A stretch of DNA of 64,000 nucleotides from Bathynomus jamesi (lineage: Eukaryota > Arthropoda > Malacostraca > Isopoda > Cirolanidae): contig JAJOZX010003307.1 of NCBI GenBank assembly GCA_023014485.1, positions 301,501 through 365,500 on the forward strand, written 5' to 3'. Made by a program: the position numbers and the translations under genes. The notes beneath the pieces are model-generated. The model ran no database searches. It saw only the letters and a list, made by a program, of their open reading frames with translations, and was not told the origin of the DNA. Below, in pieces: positions 51,594-63,044 of this stretch (position 1 is the stretch's first letter; each line of letters begins with the position of its first letter).

Positions 51594-53652
51594 CCAACAA
51601 ATACTATGTGCCTCAACTCAGTCCTACATAACACCTGTAAGAATAGCAACACTTTGAATAATATTATCTCAACTGAGAACATTAATTCATCATTATCAAA
51701 TGAAACTTTGGATGAGGCAATTCAAACTTTATGGTTGCTAGAATCTGTGGGTATACATGACACAAATCAAACTTCAGAAGATCAGTTAATGGTAGAAAGA
51801 TTTGAAGACACCATTCAGTGCAAAGACAATAGTTATTTTGTTGAGTTACCTTGGAAAATAAATTGTCCAACTTTAAGAGACAATCTCAAAGTAGCTAAAG
51901 GACATTTATATAAAGTAATGAAAAAACTCAAACAAGATAATAATATTTCATCATATAATGATGTCTTCAAAGAACAGCTACAGAAAGGCTTCATTGAAGA
52001 AGTAACAAATAACCCTTTTAAAAAAGATGGTTGTCATTATTTAACCCACAGGGGGGTTTATCGACAAGATGCCAACAACAAAACTCAGAGTAGTATATAA
52101 CTGTAGCCTCAAAGACAGTGATAAACACAGTTTAAATGATTGCTTGATTGAGGGTCCTAATCTCATTTCTGACCTTGTGAAGATCTTACTGAGGTTCAGG
52201 TTAGACAAATATGCCGTACAAAGTGACATTTCAAAGGCATTTTTGAGAATAAATCTTAAAAATGAATATGATAAGAACCAATTTAGGTTCTTATGGTTCA
52301 AGGATCCATTTGATTTGAATAAAGGGTTCATAACCTATAGATTTAATGTTGTGTTGTTTGGAGCCAATTGCTCACCTAGCCTATTAGCATTGACAATTAG
52401 ACATCATTTAAACCAGTTTAATAACTCTTTAACATTGAACTTCCTTAAGGAACATTTTTACGTAGACAATCTAATAGGCTCAACAACAACAAAATCTGAA
52501 TTATCTGAAGTCTATGAACACTCTCAAAACATTATGCAACAAGGTAACTTTGAACTTAGAGAGTGGATTTCAAATGATGAGGATTTAAACAAAAAGATTT
52601 TAAAGGATAATAATGGTCTTACTGAGCCATCAGACAGAGTTAAAACTTTAGGTATGAACTGGTATTTGGATGCAACTTCTAACAGTCATGATTCAATCTG
52701 TACTAAAGGTTTTAAACTTGATGAGGAAGCAAATACTAAAAGACAAATACTATCAGAGGCTTCCAAAATTTTTGATCCTATGGGTCTATTCCTGCCTTCA
52801 ACAATAAAATCAAAGATTCTCCTCCAAGAAATTTGGAGGACAAATGTTGGGTGGGATGATCCAATAACAAATGAAAATCAAAAATCTTGGAAGAAGTTAG
52901 CTGCTGATTTAACAAAAGTGCAGAACATTAAAATTCAAAGGTGCTGTGGGTTTAGGGATAAGCCCCAGAGACTTCATGTGTTTGCTGATGCAAGCACACA
53001 AGCTTATGGGTGCTGTGCGTATCTTGTAAGCCCTACAGAAAGTCATCTAATTTATGCAAAAGGGAAAGTTGCACCTCTCAAACCTACCCGAACCATACCT
53101 CAATTGGAACTATTGGCTGCTACATTAGCCATTAAAACCATTTCATTGCTAAAGGATGCTTACCATGATGTGTACTTAACTCATATCCACATCTGGCTTG
53201 ACAGTCAGATTTGTCTTGCCTGGATACGGAATGATAGCATTAATAGTAAGAATATCTTTGTAAGAAATAGGCTAAAAGAAATAGCTGAAGCTAATGAAAG
53301 CCTACAAGTAAACTTTCACTATGTTCCAACTAAACAAAATCCAGCAGACTTTCTGACCAGAGGTTTATCCTACAAGTTGTTGAAGTCAAACAAAACTTGG
53401 TTTATGGGACCTAAGTGGCTCTGTAATACAGACCAATGGCCTGTGGAACAAGTTAACTTGACATTAAATTTAGTCTTTTCAAATGAAAAGGTTGAACCAA
53501 TCACTAATTATGAAATTTATTCTGATTTCAGTAAACTTGTCAGGGTCACAGCCTACTGTTTGAGGTTTGCTCACAACTGTTTAACCACAATTAACAAACA
53601 GCTAAATAAAACAATCATAATTATACAGAAGTTGCAACCAAATACTGGATAG
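51594..53652 (+). pseudogene. pol: BEL-2 Pol: Pao reverse transcriptase and RNase H
   Basis: Reads on in the Gag frame after TGA (51594-52100), then shifts frame near 52045 at G6, and continues 52069-53652. Seen: TTKLRVVYNCS, YAVQSDISKAFLRI (RT Asp 1), LFGANCSPSLL, EHFYVDNLIGS (YVDN in place of YVDD), SEASKIFDPMGLFLP (Pao-specific), LHVFADASTQAYG (RNase H Asp), IPQLELLAATLA (Glu) and HIWLDSQICL (Asp). Known: copies the RNA genome into DNA. The stop and the frame change are shared with BEL-1. Confidence 0.9.
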
Positions 53653-55164
53653 GCCATGCACAACAAAAAGAGTACAATAAAGAGTTAGAATTCTTAACTA
53701 ATGGGAAACAAACAAAAGAACCTGTACCATCAGTAGTTGTGGATCTAAACTTGTTCAGAGATGAGGAAGGCCTTCTAAGGTGTAAAGGGGATTAGACAAA
53801 TCAAAACTGTCATACAAAAGCAAACATCCAATCCTTTTACCTAGATTTAGCTATTTGACAACATTAATCATCAGAAAACACACAATGATGTATATCATAT
53901 GGGGGTACCACAGACACTAACTACATTAAGAAAAACTTATTGGATACCCAAGGGAAGGATCACTGTTAAAACAGTCCTGAGTGAGTGTGTCACATGTAGG
54001 CGTATTCATGCTAGGCCCTATAGGAAACCAAATCCTACTGCTTTGCCAGAGGAGAGAGTTACTCTCAACAGACCCTTTGAGACTGTAGGCATTGACTATA
54101 CAGGAGCATTGACTGTAGGGGTGGGTGACACTGAACAAAAAATGTACATTGTACTGTTTACATGTGCTGCCTCACGAGCTGTTTATTTGGATGTTGTGGA
54201 GGACCTTACAGCAGAATCTTTTGTTGCTGTCTTTAAGAGATTCTGTGCACGACATTCAGTACCAAAGACAGTTTGGACTGACAATGCTACATATTTCAAA
54301 GCTGGTGAACAAGTCATCCACGACTTGTTAAGCAATGAAATCACACAATTATATATACAAAATTCAAACATAAAGTGGAAGTATATTCCGGTTGCCTCTC
54401 CTTGGTATGGTTCTATCTGGGAGAGGAATATACAAACAGTAAAGAATTGCTTGAAGAAAGCAATTGGCAAAAAACAGATACACTTATTTGGGTTACTCAC
54501 TCTCCTGGCTGAGATTGAGAACATCATTAACAATAGACCACTCACTTATGTGAGTGACAACATTAATGACCCGGAACCATTAACTCCAAATCATTTGATT
54601 CGGGGAGAACAAGTTAGTCTCCTGCCGGACTACAATATAGACTCTTCAGAAGACCCAAACTGGACTCAACGACATAATGAACTCCAGACTAAGTTACAAC
54701 ATTTAACTAGAGTTAAAGCTCATTTCATTAAACAGTGGAAAACTGAGTACTTGATGGGTCTAAGGGAGAGACATAAACAAATGACTAAGAAGGATTGGTC
54801 TGACACAATTAAGGTAGGGGACCTTGTTCTCATACATGACAGTACTCCAAGACAATACTGGCCTCTGGCTAGAGTTTCAGAACTCAGACCAGGGGCAGAC
54901 GGGGTAACAAGAGTAGTCAAATTAAGGACTTCAACGGGTGACACAACAAGAGACATTTCTCTTTTGTACCCTTTAGAGTCTGGACCCAAAACAATGGACT
55001 TTGGAGAACCTTCTCCACTGACAGTAACAACTGGAGACACTGAACTTCCAGTAACTATTCCTTTGACAGTAGGAGTGGTAACGCATCCTACTACAACATT
55101 GACAGACACAAGACCTCAGCGACAAACAGCATTAAAGGCGCTACTTTTTTACAACAAAAAATAG
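53653..55164 (+). pseudogene. pol: BEL-2 integrase
   Basis: Zinc-finger region 53653-53990 is spread over three frames (frameshifts near 53630, 53792 and 53875). From 53899: CVTCRRIHARPYRKP, RPFETVGIDYTGAL (Asp 1), KTVWTDNATYFKAG (Asp 2) and PWYGSIWERNIQTVKNCL (Glu), then LTPNHLIRGEQ and the C-terminal VGDLVLIHDSTPRQYWPLAR (DUF5641 type). Known: joins the DNA copy to the genome. Catalytic residues are intact; ends at 55164. Confidence 0.9.
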
Positions 55165-55420
55165 ATGCTGGGGAATTGTAATTTTATCTTCTAACTTTCA
55201 TTTTTTCTTTTCTTATGGTAAAGACCATAGACAGTTTCATCCTATGGATGTATATTTTCTCTTCTAATAAAATGCTACACCTTCTCCATGAGAAGGTGAG
55301 GATAGGCACTGTTAATCAGATTAACAGGCATTTACAGTTAAATAGTTAGCTAGTCTACACTCAGACATAAAAATTGGTGACAATGACACCAAAATTTTTA
55401 TCTCCCGGGGCCCCCAGTAT

Positions 55421-56095
55421 ATGGAAAACTGATGAGTGGGTAGTTGGGAGGTAACGAAAATGGTTCACTGAGTAGGTAGGTAGTTATCTAACAATTATTA
55501 ATTCCTTTTATGTCAATAACTGGGTGGATGAAACCAATTGGTTGCTCACCAGAGTTATTCTCCACACTAGTATTTATATACTGTGTGACAAGAGCGTGCT
55601 CGGTAATGGAGATACATTACCGCTCAACCAACCGAGGAAAAAACCAAGACAACGCTGGTGGAAAAAGCCCCGCGAAGAGGAGAACAAAGGAGAACGAAAA
55701 CGAACAACGGGGCGAGAGGACGCACCAGCAAGTGCGCTCTCGACAATTACACAACCGGAGAAGGGAGACACTCCAATAACTAACAGTAAGTGACTAATTG
55801 AGTTTTTAACCCATCAATTTAATCACATTAAATTAAGCTGGGTCAGACAAGTTAGGCCTACATTGTGGCCTAAGACCCAGCATCAACTCATAGCTTAACA
55901 AAGGTGAAGGTAGATTGCCCTAACCTAACTTGGTGAGGAATCCTACTGTGGACCTCAATTTATCTGCCCGCTCTGGACCATTTCCGGAATCTCTAGGCTG
56001 ACCCCTCTAGGCTAGACTTGATCTACTCTATAGTTAGACTGGAGATATAAGGGGTGGGTTAATTGTGGACCGATTCATACAGAGCATTTTTCGCA
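55421..56095 (+). repeat. BEL-2 3' LTR
   Basis: Near-identical to the 5' LTR. The bases just before it (TCTCCCGGGGCCCCCAG) are not a typical polypurine tract. Confidence 0.95.
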
Positions 56096-56100
56096 ATATT

Positions 56101-56205
56101 GAACAGTTTGTAGCAATGAAAGTGATTTTGAACCAATGATCTTGACACCATCACGGTACTCTTCAGAAATATTTGCCAATGTTAATTCATTTGCTAGTTG
56201 TTTGT
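56101..56205 (-). pseudogene. hAT transposase fragment (right side of BEL-2 insertion)
   Basis: Minus strand: KQLANELTLANISEEYRDG and KSLSLLQTV, in one frame up to the BEL-2 boundary. It leads into the C-terminal domain at 48624-48255. Its own upstream side is cut by the LTR at 56206. Confidence 0.65.
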
Positions 56206-56649
56206 TGTTATATTTTATTTTATTTTATTGGGTTCAGAATCCCAGCTGAGCCCTGAACGGCCAAGCTCTGAAGGGCCAGTTCAACCTACAGCCCAAGTTA
56301 AGCTAGACTAAAACTTAAGGACTTGGAGGTCCTATTAGGTCCTACCTCAGGGTTGCTGACTCGATGTGGGCCTACCTTAGGCCTCAGTTGCATAAAATTA
56401 GGATAAACACACAACCTGCACTATTGCCCGATGCAACAATCTTGTATCTAAACAACCAAACTGAATTGCAAGAGAGCTCTCTATAAGACCACACCCTGTA
56501 AGTGCCGCATTCAACAAACGAGTAGGAAGGACACGCAGTGCCCAAAAAAAATGATGCCACAAGAGTGCCCAAACAATGATGCCACAAGAGCCCAAAAATG
56601 CTAGCTTTAAATTAAGTGAATTTTTTCACTAACCTTAGAATTATGAGAT

Positions 56650-56717
<68 letters not shown>

Positions 56718-56814
56718 CTTAACTTAATATATACAAGCAATGCTGCATCAATCAGCTTAGTCATCATATCGCCTTGGGACAGCAATGGCTCTTCCTCTTC
56801 TAGATTTTCTAACA
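56206..56814 (-). repeat. BEL-3 3' LTR (copy C of the 600-bp repeat)
   Basis: TGTTAGAAAATC at 56814 to TATAACA at 56206. Contains an expanded (TA)n tract (56651-56707). The pol frame enters it and stops inside (after PRRYDD, stop at about 56757), which links this repeat to BEL. Confidence 0.8.
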
Positions 56815-58482
56815 TTCCCCACCGAAGAGGCCTTGTTGTCATTACCTTCTGCAAGTTTAGCCAAGCCTTCTCCATGAGGCTGTAACTCAAATGCTTCATC
56901 TTGACTATCCGTGTTTTTGCTGATTTCTAAAGCATAGAGTTTTTGTATAGGTCTCTTTAATTTTCCTCCTGAAGTCTTTACCAGTGCAGACCTAACTAAA
57001 TTGTCTTTCCCAACAAACAACTCTTCAATTATTCCAAGCTTCCAGCATTGCCTTGGTCTTTCATCCCCAATCATTACCACTTCTCCCACCTTGATACAAT
57101 TTGCATTGGAGCCCTTTACATTGCCTGATGGGTAATAATTGAGTTCTGGCAAGTATTCCATCTGCCACCTCTTCCATAACTGATCTTGGTAGCTCTTCAA
57201 GGTACTTGAACCTTCTGGTTAACTCTTCTTGAGTGCTCTGGATAGGCTGTAAGTCTTCTGGCAAACTGGGGCTTGATGTTAATCGTTTACCACAAAGAAA
57301 ATGATTTGGTGTCAATGGCTCTGCATCCTGCATACTGTTATAAACAAAGGTGATGGGCCTACTGTTCACCATTGCTTCTATTTCACAGAAAACAGTGAAG
57401 AATTCTTCTTTGCTCAAATGAGCATTAGCTAAAAGTTTCTTTAATGGACACTTTACACTTCTCACTAGCCTTTCCCAAAATCCTCCCCACCATGGTGCTC
57501 TCTCAACAATAAACTCCCACTGTACCCCATGGTGTGAAAAGTAGGATTGGAATCCCTCCTCTTTTAGCAAGGACCAAACTTCTTGGAGTAACTTTGCAGC
57601 CCTTTTGAAGGTTTTTGCATTATCCGATATGATTTTATTTGGGAAACCCCATCTGTTCACAACCCTTTTAAAGGCCAAAAGAAATACATCACTACTTAAG
57701 TTGCATACCAACTCCAAATGGATTGCTCTGGTGGTAGCACATGTGAAAAGACATATATAAACTTTGTCAGATTCTCCTTGCTCATACACATAGACTGGAC
57801 CTGCGAAGTCTACTCCCACTACATCAAATGGGGCAGTATAGACACACCGTTCTCTTGGAAGTGGAGCCACCTTTTCATAATAAGGCTTTGCACTCTAACG
57901 CTTGCAAACCACACATTTATGCAAGACCTTTTTTACTACTTGCTTAATTTTGGGAATCCAAAACTGTTGCCTGATCTCTATTATCACTTCTCTAACTCCA
58001 GCATGTAACAACTTATGATGCGTATCCAGGATCAAAAGTTCCACAAAGTGCCCCTCAGAAGGTAACAAAATCGGATGTTTTTTCTCCTCTGGAAGCCCAG
58101 AAAACTGTCGTCTACCTCCTACTCTCAATAAATCCTGATCCAAAAACACATCCAAACCCTTGAGAGAAGAATGTGTTGGTAGAACCTGTAATGGACTGCT
58201 GGTGAGCAATTCCCTCTCTTCACCAAATTTTTCCTTCTGCACATACACCACCTAATATTGTCTGGGTTGCTGAATTTCCTTACTGTTCAGAATTCCTTCC
58301 CTTCTTGTTTCTCCCTTAATGTTGTCGGTAAATCTATATGCCCATGCTGTCACTCTTAACAACCTTTTCAGACTGCTAATGTCCTCAAGCCTCAATATGG
58401 GGTCATGCTGCATAACTTGACAACTGTTCACAGTGCATTTTCTCATCTCACTCACCCATTCTTCTTGAGTAGGGTGGTCCAC
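56757..58482 (-). pseudogene. pol: BEL-3 Pol: integrase and C-terminal domain
   Basis: 58482-58252: RKCTVNSCQVMQHDPI and LLRVTAWAYRF (end of RT/RNase H linker). 58251-57895: LLRVGGRRQFSGLP, GHFVELLILDTHHKLLHAGV (zinc finger) and HKCVVCKR. 57870-57061: FDVVGVDFAGPVY (Asp 1), NKIISDNAKTFKRAA (Asp 2), APWWGGFWERLVRSVK (Glu). 57200-56757: VGEVVMIGDERPRQCWKLG (DUF5641) to RKSRRGRAIAVPRRYDD. Breaks: TAG stops at 58252 and 57895, and a frameshift near 57190. The D-D-E residues are intact. Confidence 0.88.
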
Positions 58483-58489
58483 TTTTCAA

Positions 58490-58840
58490 TTTTTTTTTAA
58501 AAGTATAGGTTATCGTAGTTTTTCCCATTATTTGGCACTATACTAGCACATTGGTACCATTTTTACAAAAATTGATCAATATTTAGGGGTCTCGCATCGA
58601 CCTTGAAATTACGAGTTTTTTTTTTTAAATGCGTACTTTTTTACTTTTTACTGAATCAAGATAAATCATTAAGTAGGGATGTTTTCTGAATCCTCTTGAT
58701 GAGAGAAGTCGTTTGGTGTGCCTGCCAATGTCATACGACTAACGGTTTAAAGGTTGTGCCTGTATACAGGTAATACCAATGTGCTAGTATAGTGCCAAAT
58801 AATGGGAAAAACCACGATCACCTATACTTTTCAAAAAAAT
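58490..58840. mobile_element. Foldback MITE with about 65-bp terminal inverted repeats
   Basis: TTTTTTTTAAAAGTATAGG...TTTGGCACTATACTAGCAC at the left is inverted at 58782-58840. No coding sequence; the middle is about 220 bp. Target duplication not clear. It ends BEL-3. Confidence 0.85.
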
Positions 58841-59044
58841 CAGCAAATAGCAGACAAATAAGGAAGAAAGAAACAATAACTTAAACAATCACTTTTGCAT
58901 TGTATTGACCACTATCACACGTCACTGGCTGCAACGTTGTCCCTCTGTGCTATGTCATCGTGGCCAGGGCCGGATTAACCATTAAGCAAAATAAGCCCGT
59001 GCTTAGGGCATCAAGGGAAGGGGGCACCACAGAAATTTTCCATT

Positions 59045-60160
59045 GTCGGATTTACCATGGATTTATTATACTATTATAATCGCGGCTTATAGCCTATAAG
59101 CTGTTGAAAACTGAATTATATATATTCATATATAGTATTTATTTTTTTTCATTGTTTGAATTTGTAGTGAACAACAACCCTTTTGAGAGAATAAATATAT
59201 TTCGTTGTAATCACACACTTTACGCTTTGCGTTATTATTTTGTTTATATCAAATCTTTGAGCGCCATATTAAAAATACATATAGATTAAATATTTTCGTG
59301 TGCTATAGGAAGTTATTCTGAACGTGTGATTTGTGCATATAATATTAAATATATATTTTACATAATCATTTGGTATTGTTTTACAGAAAGATTTAGGTTT
59401 ATAGAATTGTAATATAAATTAATATTAAAATAAAAGAAACTATAAACTCTCTATATTGCTGTTGTATCAAGTGATGTTTATCACGGCCATTATAATAATA
59501 AGATATACTGACCTAAGTTAATTAGCGTTGAAGAAGTTTATCTGTTGCTCTCTCTTCTTCTCTAGGGTAAGTCTATGAAGTGTACTTTATTTGTATATAT
59601 AACAATATTTTATCATACACGTATCTTTATTTTATAATTTATTTATCTATTGTCATAACAGTATAAAAAATTTAGATTGTAATAACCAGAGTGAATAATT
59701 TGTAATGTATATATAACATCAAACGTAGTTAGGACAATTTAGGCCCTAAGCAAATGTTCATATTTCCTATAATTAAATATTGTGTTTTAAATAAATAAAT
59801 AAATGTAAATATAAAATGTGGCTCGTTAATAGTGAAATGTTAATATTGATATTTTTATAGATTGCGTATTATTAATTCTAATGTTAAGTATTTTTATTTT
59901 ATAGGTTTCGGTTCCTTCTTTCGGTTCCTTCTTTTGGTTCCTTCTTTCGATTTGATTTGTATTCAACATTTCGAGTTGATATTTCGGTTGAGTTATATTT
60001 AATTGCCACTTATATTTAAATTGCCACTTTGGTTGTGTACGGTTCCCATTTTGTCTTTCTGAGAATAAAAGAACAAAGCCAAGATTGTGATATGTGTAAC
60101 TGTGTTGATTGCCACATAATATACAAATAAAATATTCTTTTTATTTCTGTATTTTACAGA
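59045..60160. other. hAT-D 5' non-coding region
   Basis: About 1.1 kb AT-rich. A pyrimidine-rich acceptor (TGTATTTTACAG at 60149-60160) precedes the coding frame, so an upstream non-coding exon and intron are likely. Contains a TTCCTTCTTTCGGTTCCTTC repeat near 59910-59950. Confidence 0.5.
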
Positions 60161-60174
60161 CCCCAAGAACCAAG

Positions 60175-62861
60175 ATGAAACGTGTTCAGTTAAGTGGTGC
60201 ACAAAAGCGAAAACTATCAAAAGAGAAACAAGAGAAGACTTTGGATTTAGAGTCCAAGACTGCAAAGCTGACTGATTTCTTCACACAAGTTCCACGACCA
60301 CAACGTCAACATGATATACCGATTCTGAATCAAAACCAATCTCCGTCATCAGAAGTGGACACAAATACCACTTTGATCACTTCAAAATCAAAATATGATG
60401 ACGTTGGAATCACCGAGGTGTCACAAGCAGGTTCATCTACCACATGTCTCACTACTGATCTCACTTTGCCTGTAAATTCTCTTGATACCTCTACTGCAAA
60501 TGTTGATTCAAGTTGCTTTACAAGACATTCTGGGGTTGAAATAATTGCTGAAAATGAAAGTTTAGTGGACCATGGTGATGGTGGTGAAATGAATCAGTCT
60601 GCAGAAGATGAAGTAAATATAGCAAAAGATCCAGGGTTGTGGCTTGATTTCTCTGCTGATGATGTGGCTTATTGGATTGCTTGTGGACCCAGTGACTGTC
60701 AACACCACAATGGGCCATTTGACAAGTCTTACCGGCATTTCAGTAGTGGCAAACCAGCAAGATACTGTTCACAAAAACTTTTCGTTGGGACAAAAGCCAA
60801 TGGTGAGAAATACAAGAGAGAGTGGTTATTGTATTCACCATCAACAGGATCAGTTTACTGTTATGTTTGTAAACTGTTTGCTCCTAAAAATGTCTCACAT
60901 TTTGTTATAAGAGAAGGGTTCAGTGACTGGCGAAATACTATTGTAATTGATCATCATGAAAAAAGCACTACTCACCGAGACTCTATGCTAACATACTTAA
61001 CTCGCAGACAAGGTGCGGGGTTGGGACAACAGTTGGAAAAACAAATTCAGGAAGAGTGTGATTACTGGGAACATGTCTTGAGGCGTGTCATAGCTGTTAT
61101 TTGTACGTTAGCTGAACGTGGCTTGTCTTTTCGAGGAACAGAAGAAAGATTTGGATCATTGCAGAATGGGAATTTTTTAGGGCTGCTTGAGCTCATAAGC
61201 CGGTTTGATCCATTTTTAGCAGGTCACATTTTGAAATATGGAAATTCTGGCAAAGGAAATCCTTCTTACCTGTCCAAAACCACCTGTGAGGAACTCATTC
61301 AACTAATGGCTCAAAAGGTCCACGCACTCATTGTTGACGAAGTAAAATCTTCTGGTTATTTTAGTTTGTCAGTTGATTCAACACCAGATCTATCACATAT
61401 CGATCAGTTAAGTGTTGTACTTAGGTACTTAAAAGATGGACAGCCTATTGAACGCTTTTTAACCTTTCTGAAAATGAAAAGCCATACTGGTGAGGAAATG
61501 GCAAATCAGGTGTTGCAGTACTTACGTGAAGTTTGTAAGCTAAACTTTTCAAAATGTAGGGGTCAATCTTACGACAACGCTGCCAACATGTCTGGGCGTT
61601 ATAAGGGGATGCAGCAAAAATTTTAGAAACAAACAAGTTTGCTATATATGTGCCCTGTGCAGCCCATTCACTAAATCTGGTAGGCCGAAGTGCTGTTGAC
61701 TGCTGTCAAGAGGCGGTTAATTTCTTCTCTACAGTGCAGTTGCTCTATACCTTTTTTTTAGCCTCAACCAGCAGGTGGGAAATTCTTAAAGGTTGTATTG
61801 GAAATGAAAGTGTCTTAAAATCCCTCTCTGATACCAGATGGGAGGCACATGCTATGGCAACAGCAGCAATTTTGAAATCTTTCCTTAAAATTTTAGAAGC
61901 GTTAGAATGTATAGCTGAAGACCAGTCACAAAAGGGAGACACTAGAAGAGAAGCAAATAATATTGCAAATAAGATGCAAGAGCTAGAATTCGTTTTTATG
62001 TTGAATTTTTGGGATGAGATTTTGCAAAATTTTCATAGAGTAAGCAAAGTTCTACAGAATAAGGATGTGAACTTAAAAACATGTGCAGATCTGTATGGAT
62101 CATTAGCTGACCAACTGTGCACTTCACGAGATGAATTTGAAAGATATGAAGCAGCTACAAAGGAAATGCTACCAGATGTTGATTACAAGGCAGCTCAAAC
62201 TCGCAAACGTATCAGAAAGAAGGTACCCAATGACGGAGATGCACCAGAAGTATATCTGAATGCCAGAGATAAATTTCTTATCACCACCTTTTACACAATT
62301 GTTGACAAACTTGAAACTGAGATGAGAAGAAGAGGAGAGATATACAAAGAAATAGCAGAGAGATTTTCTTTTCTAAGTGATGTGCCACATAATGTCACCA
62401 CTTCATCATCTACTGAAATTGAAAGGTATTCTCAGGGTTGTAAAAAGATGATTGATGCTTACCCAGAGGACTTGAACACTAATTTCTCTGCTGAGCTTCA
62501 GCAGTTTCACTCATATGTGTGCCATAAGTTCAGTGCAAAAAAAAATGTAAAAACAAGATTCAGTCATGCTGAACTTTATAAAATAATTGTAGAAGACAAT
62601 ATTGAGTGTGCCTTCCCAAATGTAGAAATTGCCTTTCGTATATTTTTAACATTAATGGTCACAAATTGCTCAGCTGAGCGTTCATTTTCTCAGTTGAAGT
62701 ATATTAAAAATACCAACAGAACAACTATGCAACAAGGCAGGCTGGATGCCTTATCTCTACTAAGTATAGAAGCAGATGTGTTACGTAAGATTAGTTTTGA
62801 GGATCTGATCAAAGACTTTGCAATTAAAAAAAGTAGGAGAAAACTTTTCAAATATAAATGA
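60175..62861 (+). CDS. hAT-D transposase, ZMYM1/TTF-type, one frameshift
   Basis: Starts KRVQLSGAQKRKLSKEK after the acceptor. A TTF-type zinc finger (YSPSTGSVYCYVCKLFAP... and HEKSTTHRDSM) lies near residues 215-280; RGTEERFGSLQNGNFLGLLE; SVDSTPDLSHIDQLSVVLR (catalytic Asp 1); CRGQSYDNAANMSGRYKG (Asp 2). After a one-base frameshift at about 61617-61626: CAAHSLNLVGRSAVDC (the C...H motif), DTRWEAHA, and the C-terminal signature LMVTNCSAERSFSQLKYIKN (61650-62861). Known: such transposases cut and paste with 8-bp duplications. Apart from the A5/T4 homopolymer frameshift the gene looks complete, about 890 residues in total. Confidence 0.92.
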
Positions 62862-63044
62862 AGTGGAAGTATACAAAAATAAACATTATTTTCCATCTTA
62901 CTGTAAGTTTTGTTTCATTTCAAAAAATAAAATTTTATTTTATGGTTTATTTTTGTTTATATTTTGAATTACATATATATGGGGCACCAAAATCTTTTAA
63001 GTGCTTAGGGCCTCTAAAGGTCTTAATCCGGCCCTGATCGTGGC

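Larger units (their letters stand above)
48630..56095 (+). mobile_element. BEL/Pao retrotransposon BEL-2, complete, recent
   Basis: LTRs 48630-49306 (677 bp) and 55421-56095 (675 bp) differ by about two single-base deletions and one substitution by eye. The 5-bp ATATT stands on both sides (48625-48629; 56096-56100). Gag, protease, RT, RNase H and integrase follow in order but with several frameshifts. Same family as BEL-1 at the left edge. Confidence 0.95.
56206..58490 (-). mobile_element. BEL/Pao retrotransposon BEL-3, 3' half
   Basis: Minus strand: end of RNase H region, integrase, and a 3' LTR. It stops at the foldback MITE at 58490. Different family from BEL-1/2. Inserted in the same hAT copy as BEL-2. 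Confidence 0.82.
58965..63036 (+). mobile_element. Complete hAT element (hAT-D), ZMYM1-like, 8-bp target duplication
   Basis: CAGGGCCGGATTAA at both ends in inverted orientation, with longer imperfect similarity (GTGCTTAGGGC; GGGGCACC). ATCGTGGC is duplicated at 58957-58964 and 63037-63044. 4072 bp with one transposase gene. Likely young: the duplication is perfect and the gene has a single break. Confidence 0.96.

Noticed and set aside
59104..59289. Small plus-strand frame of 61 residues
   Set aside because: AT-rich non-coding region of hAT-D; hydrophobic, low-complexity product.
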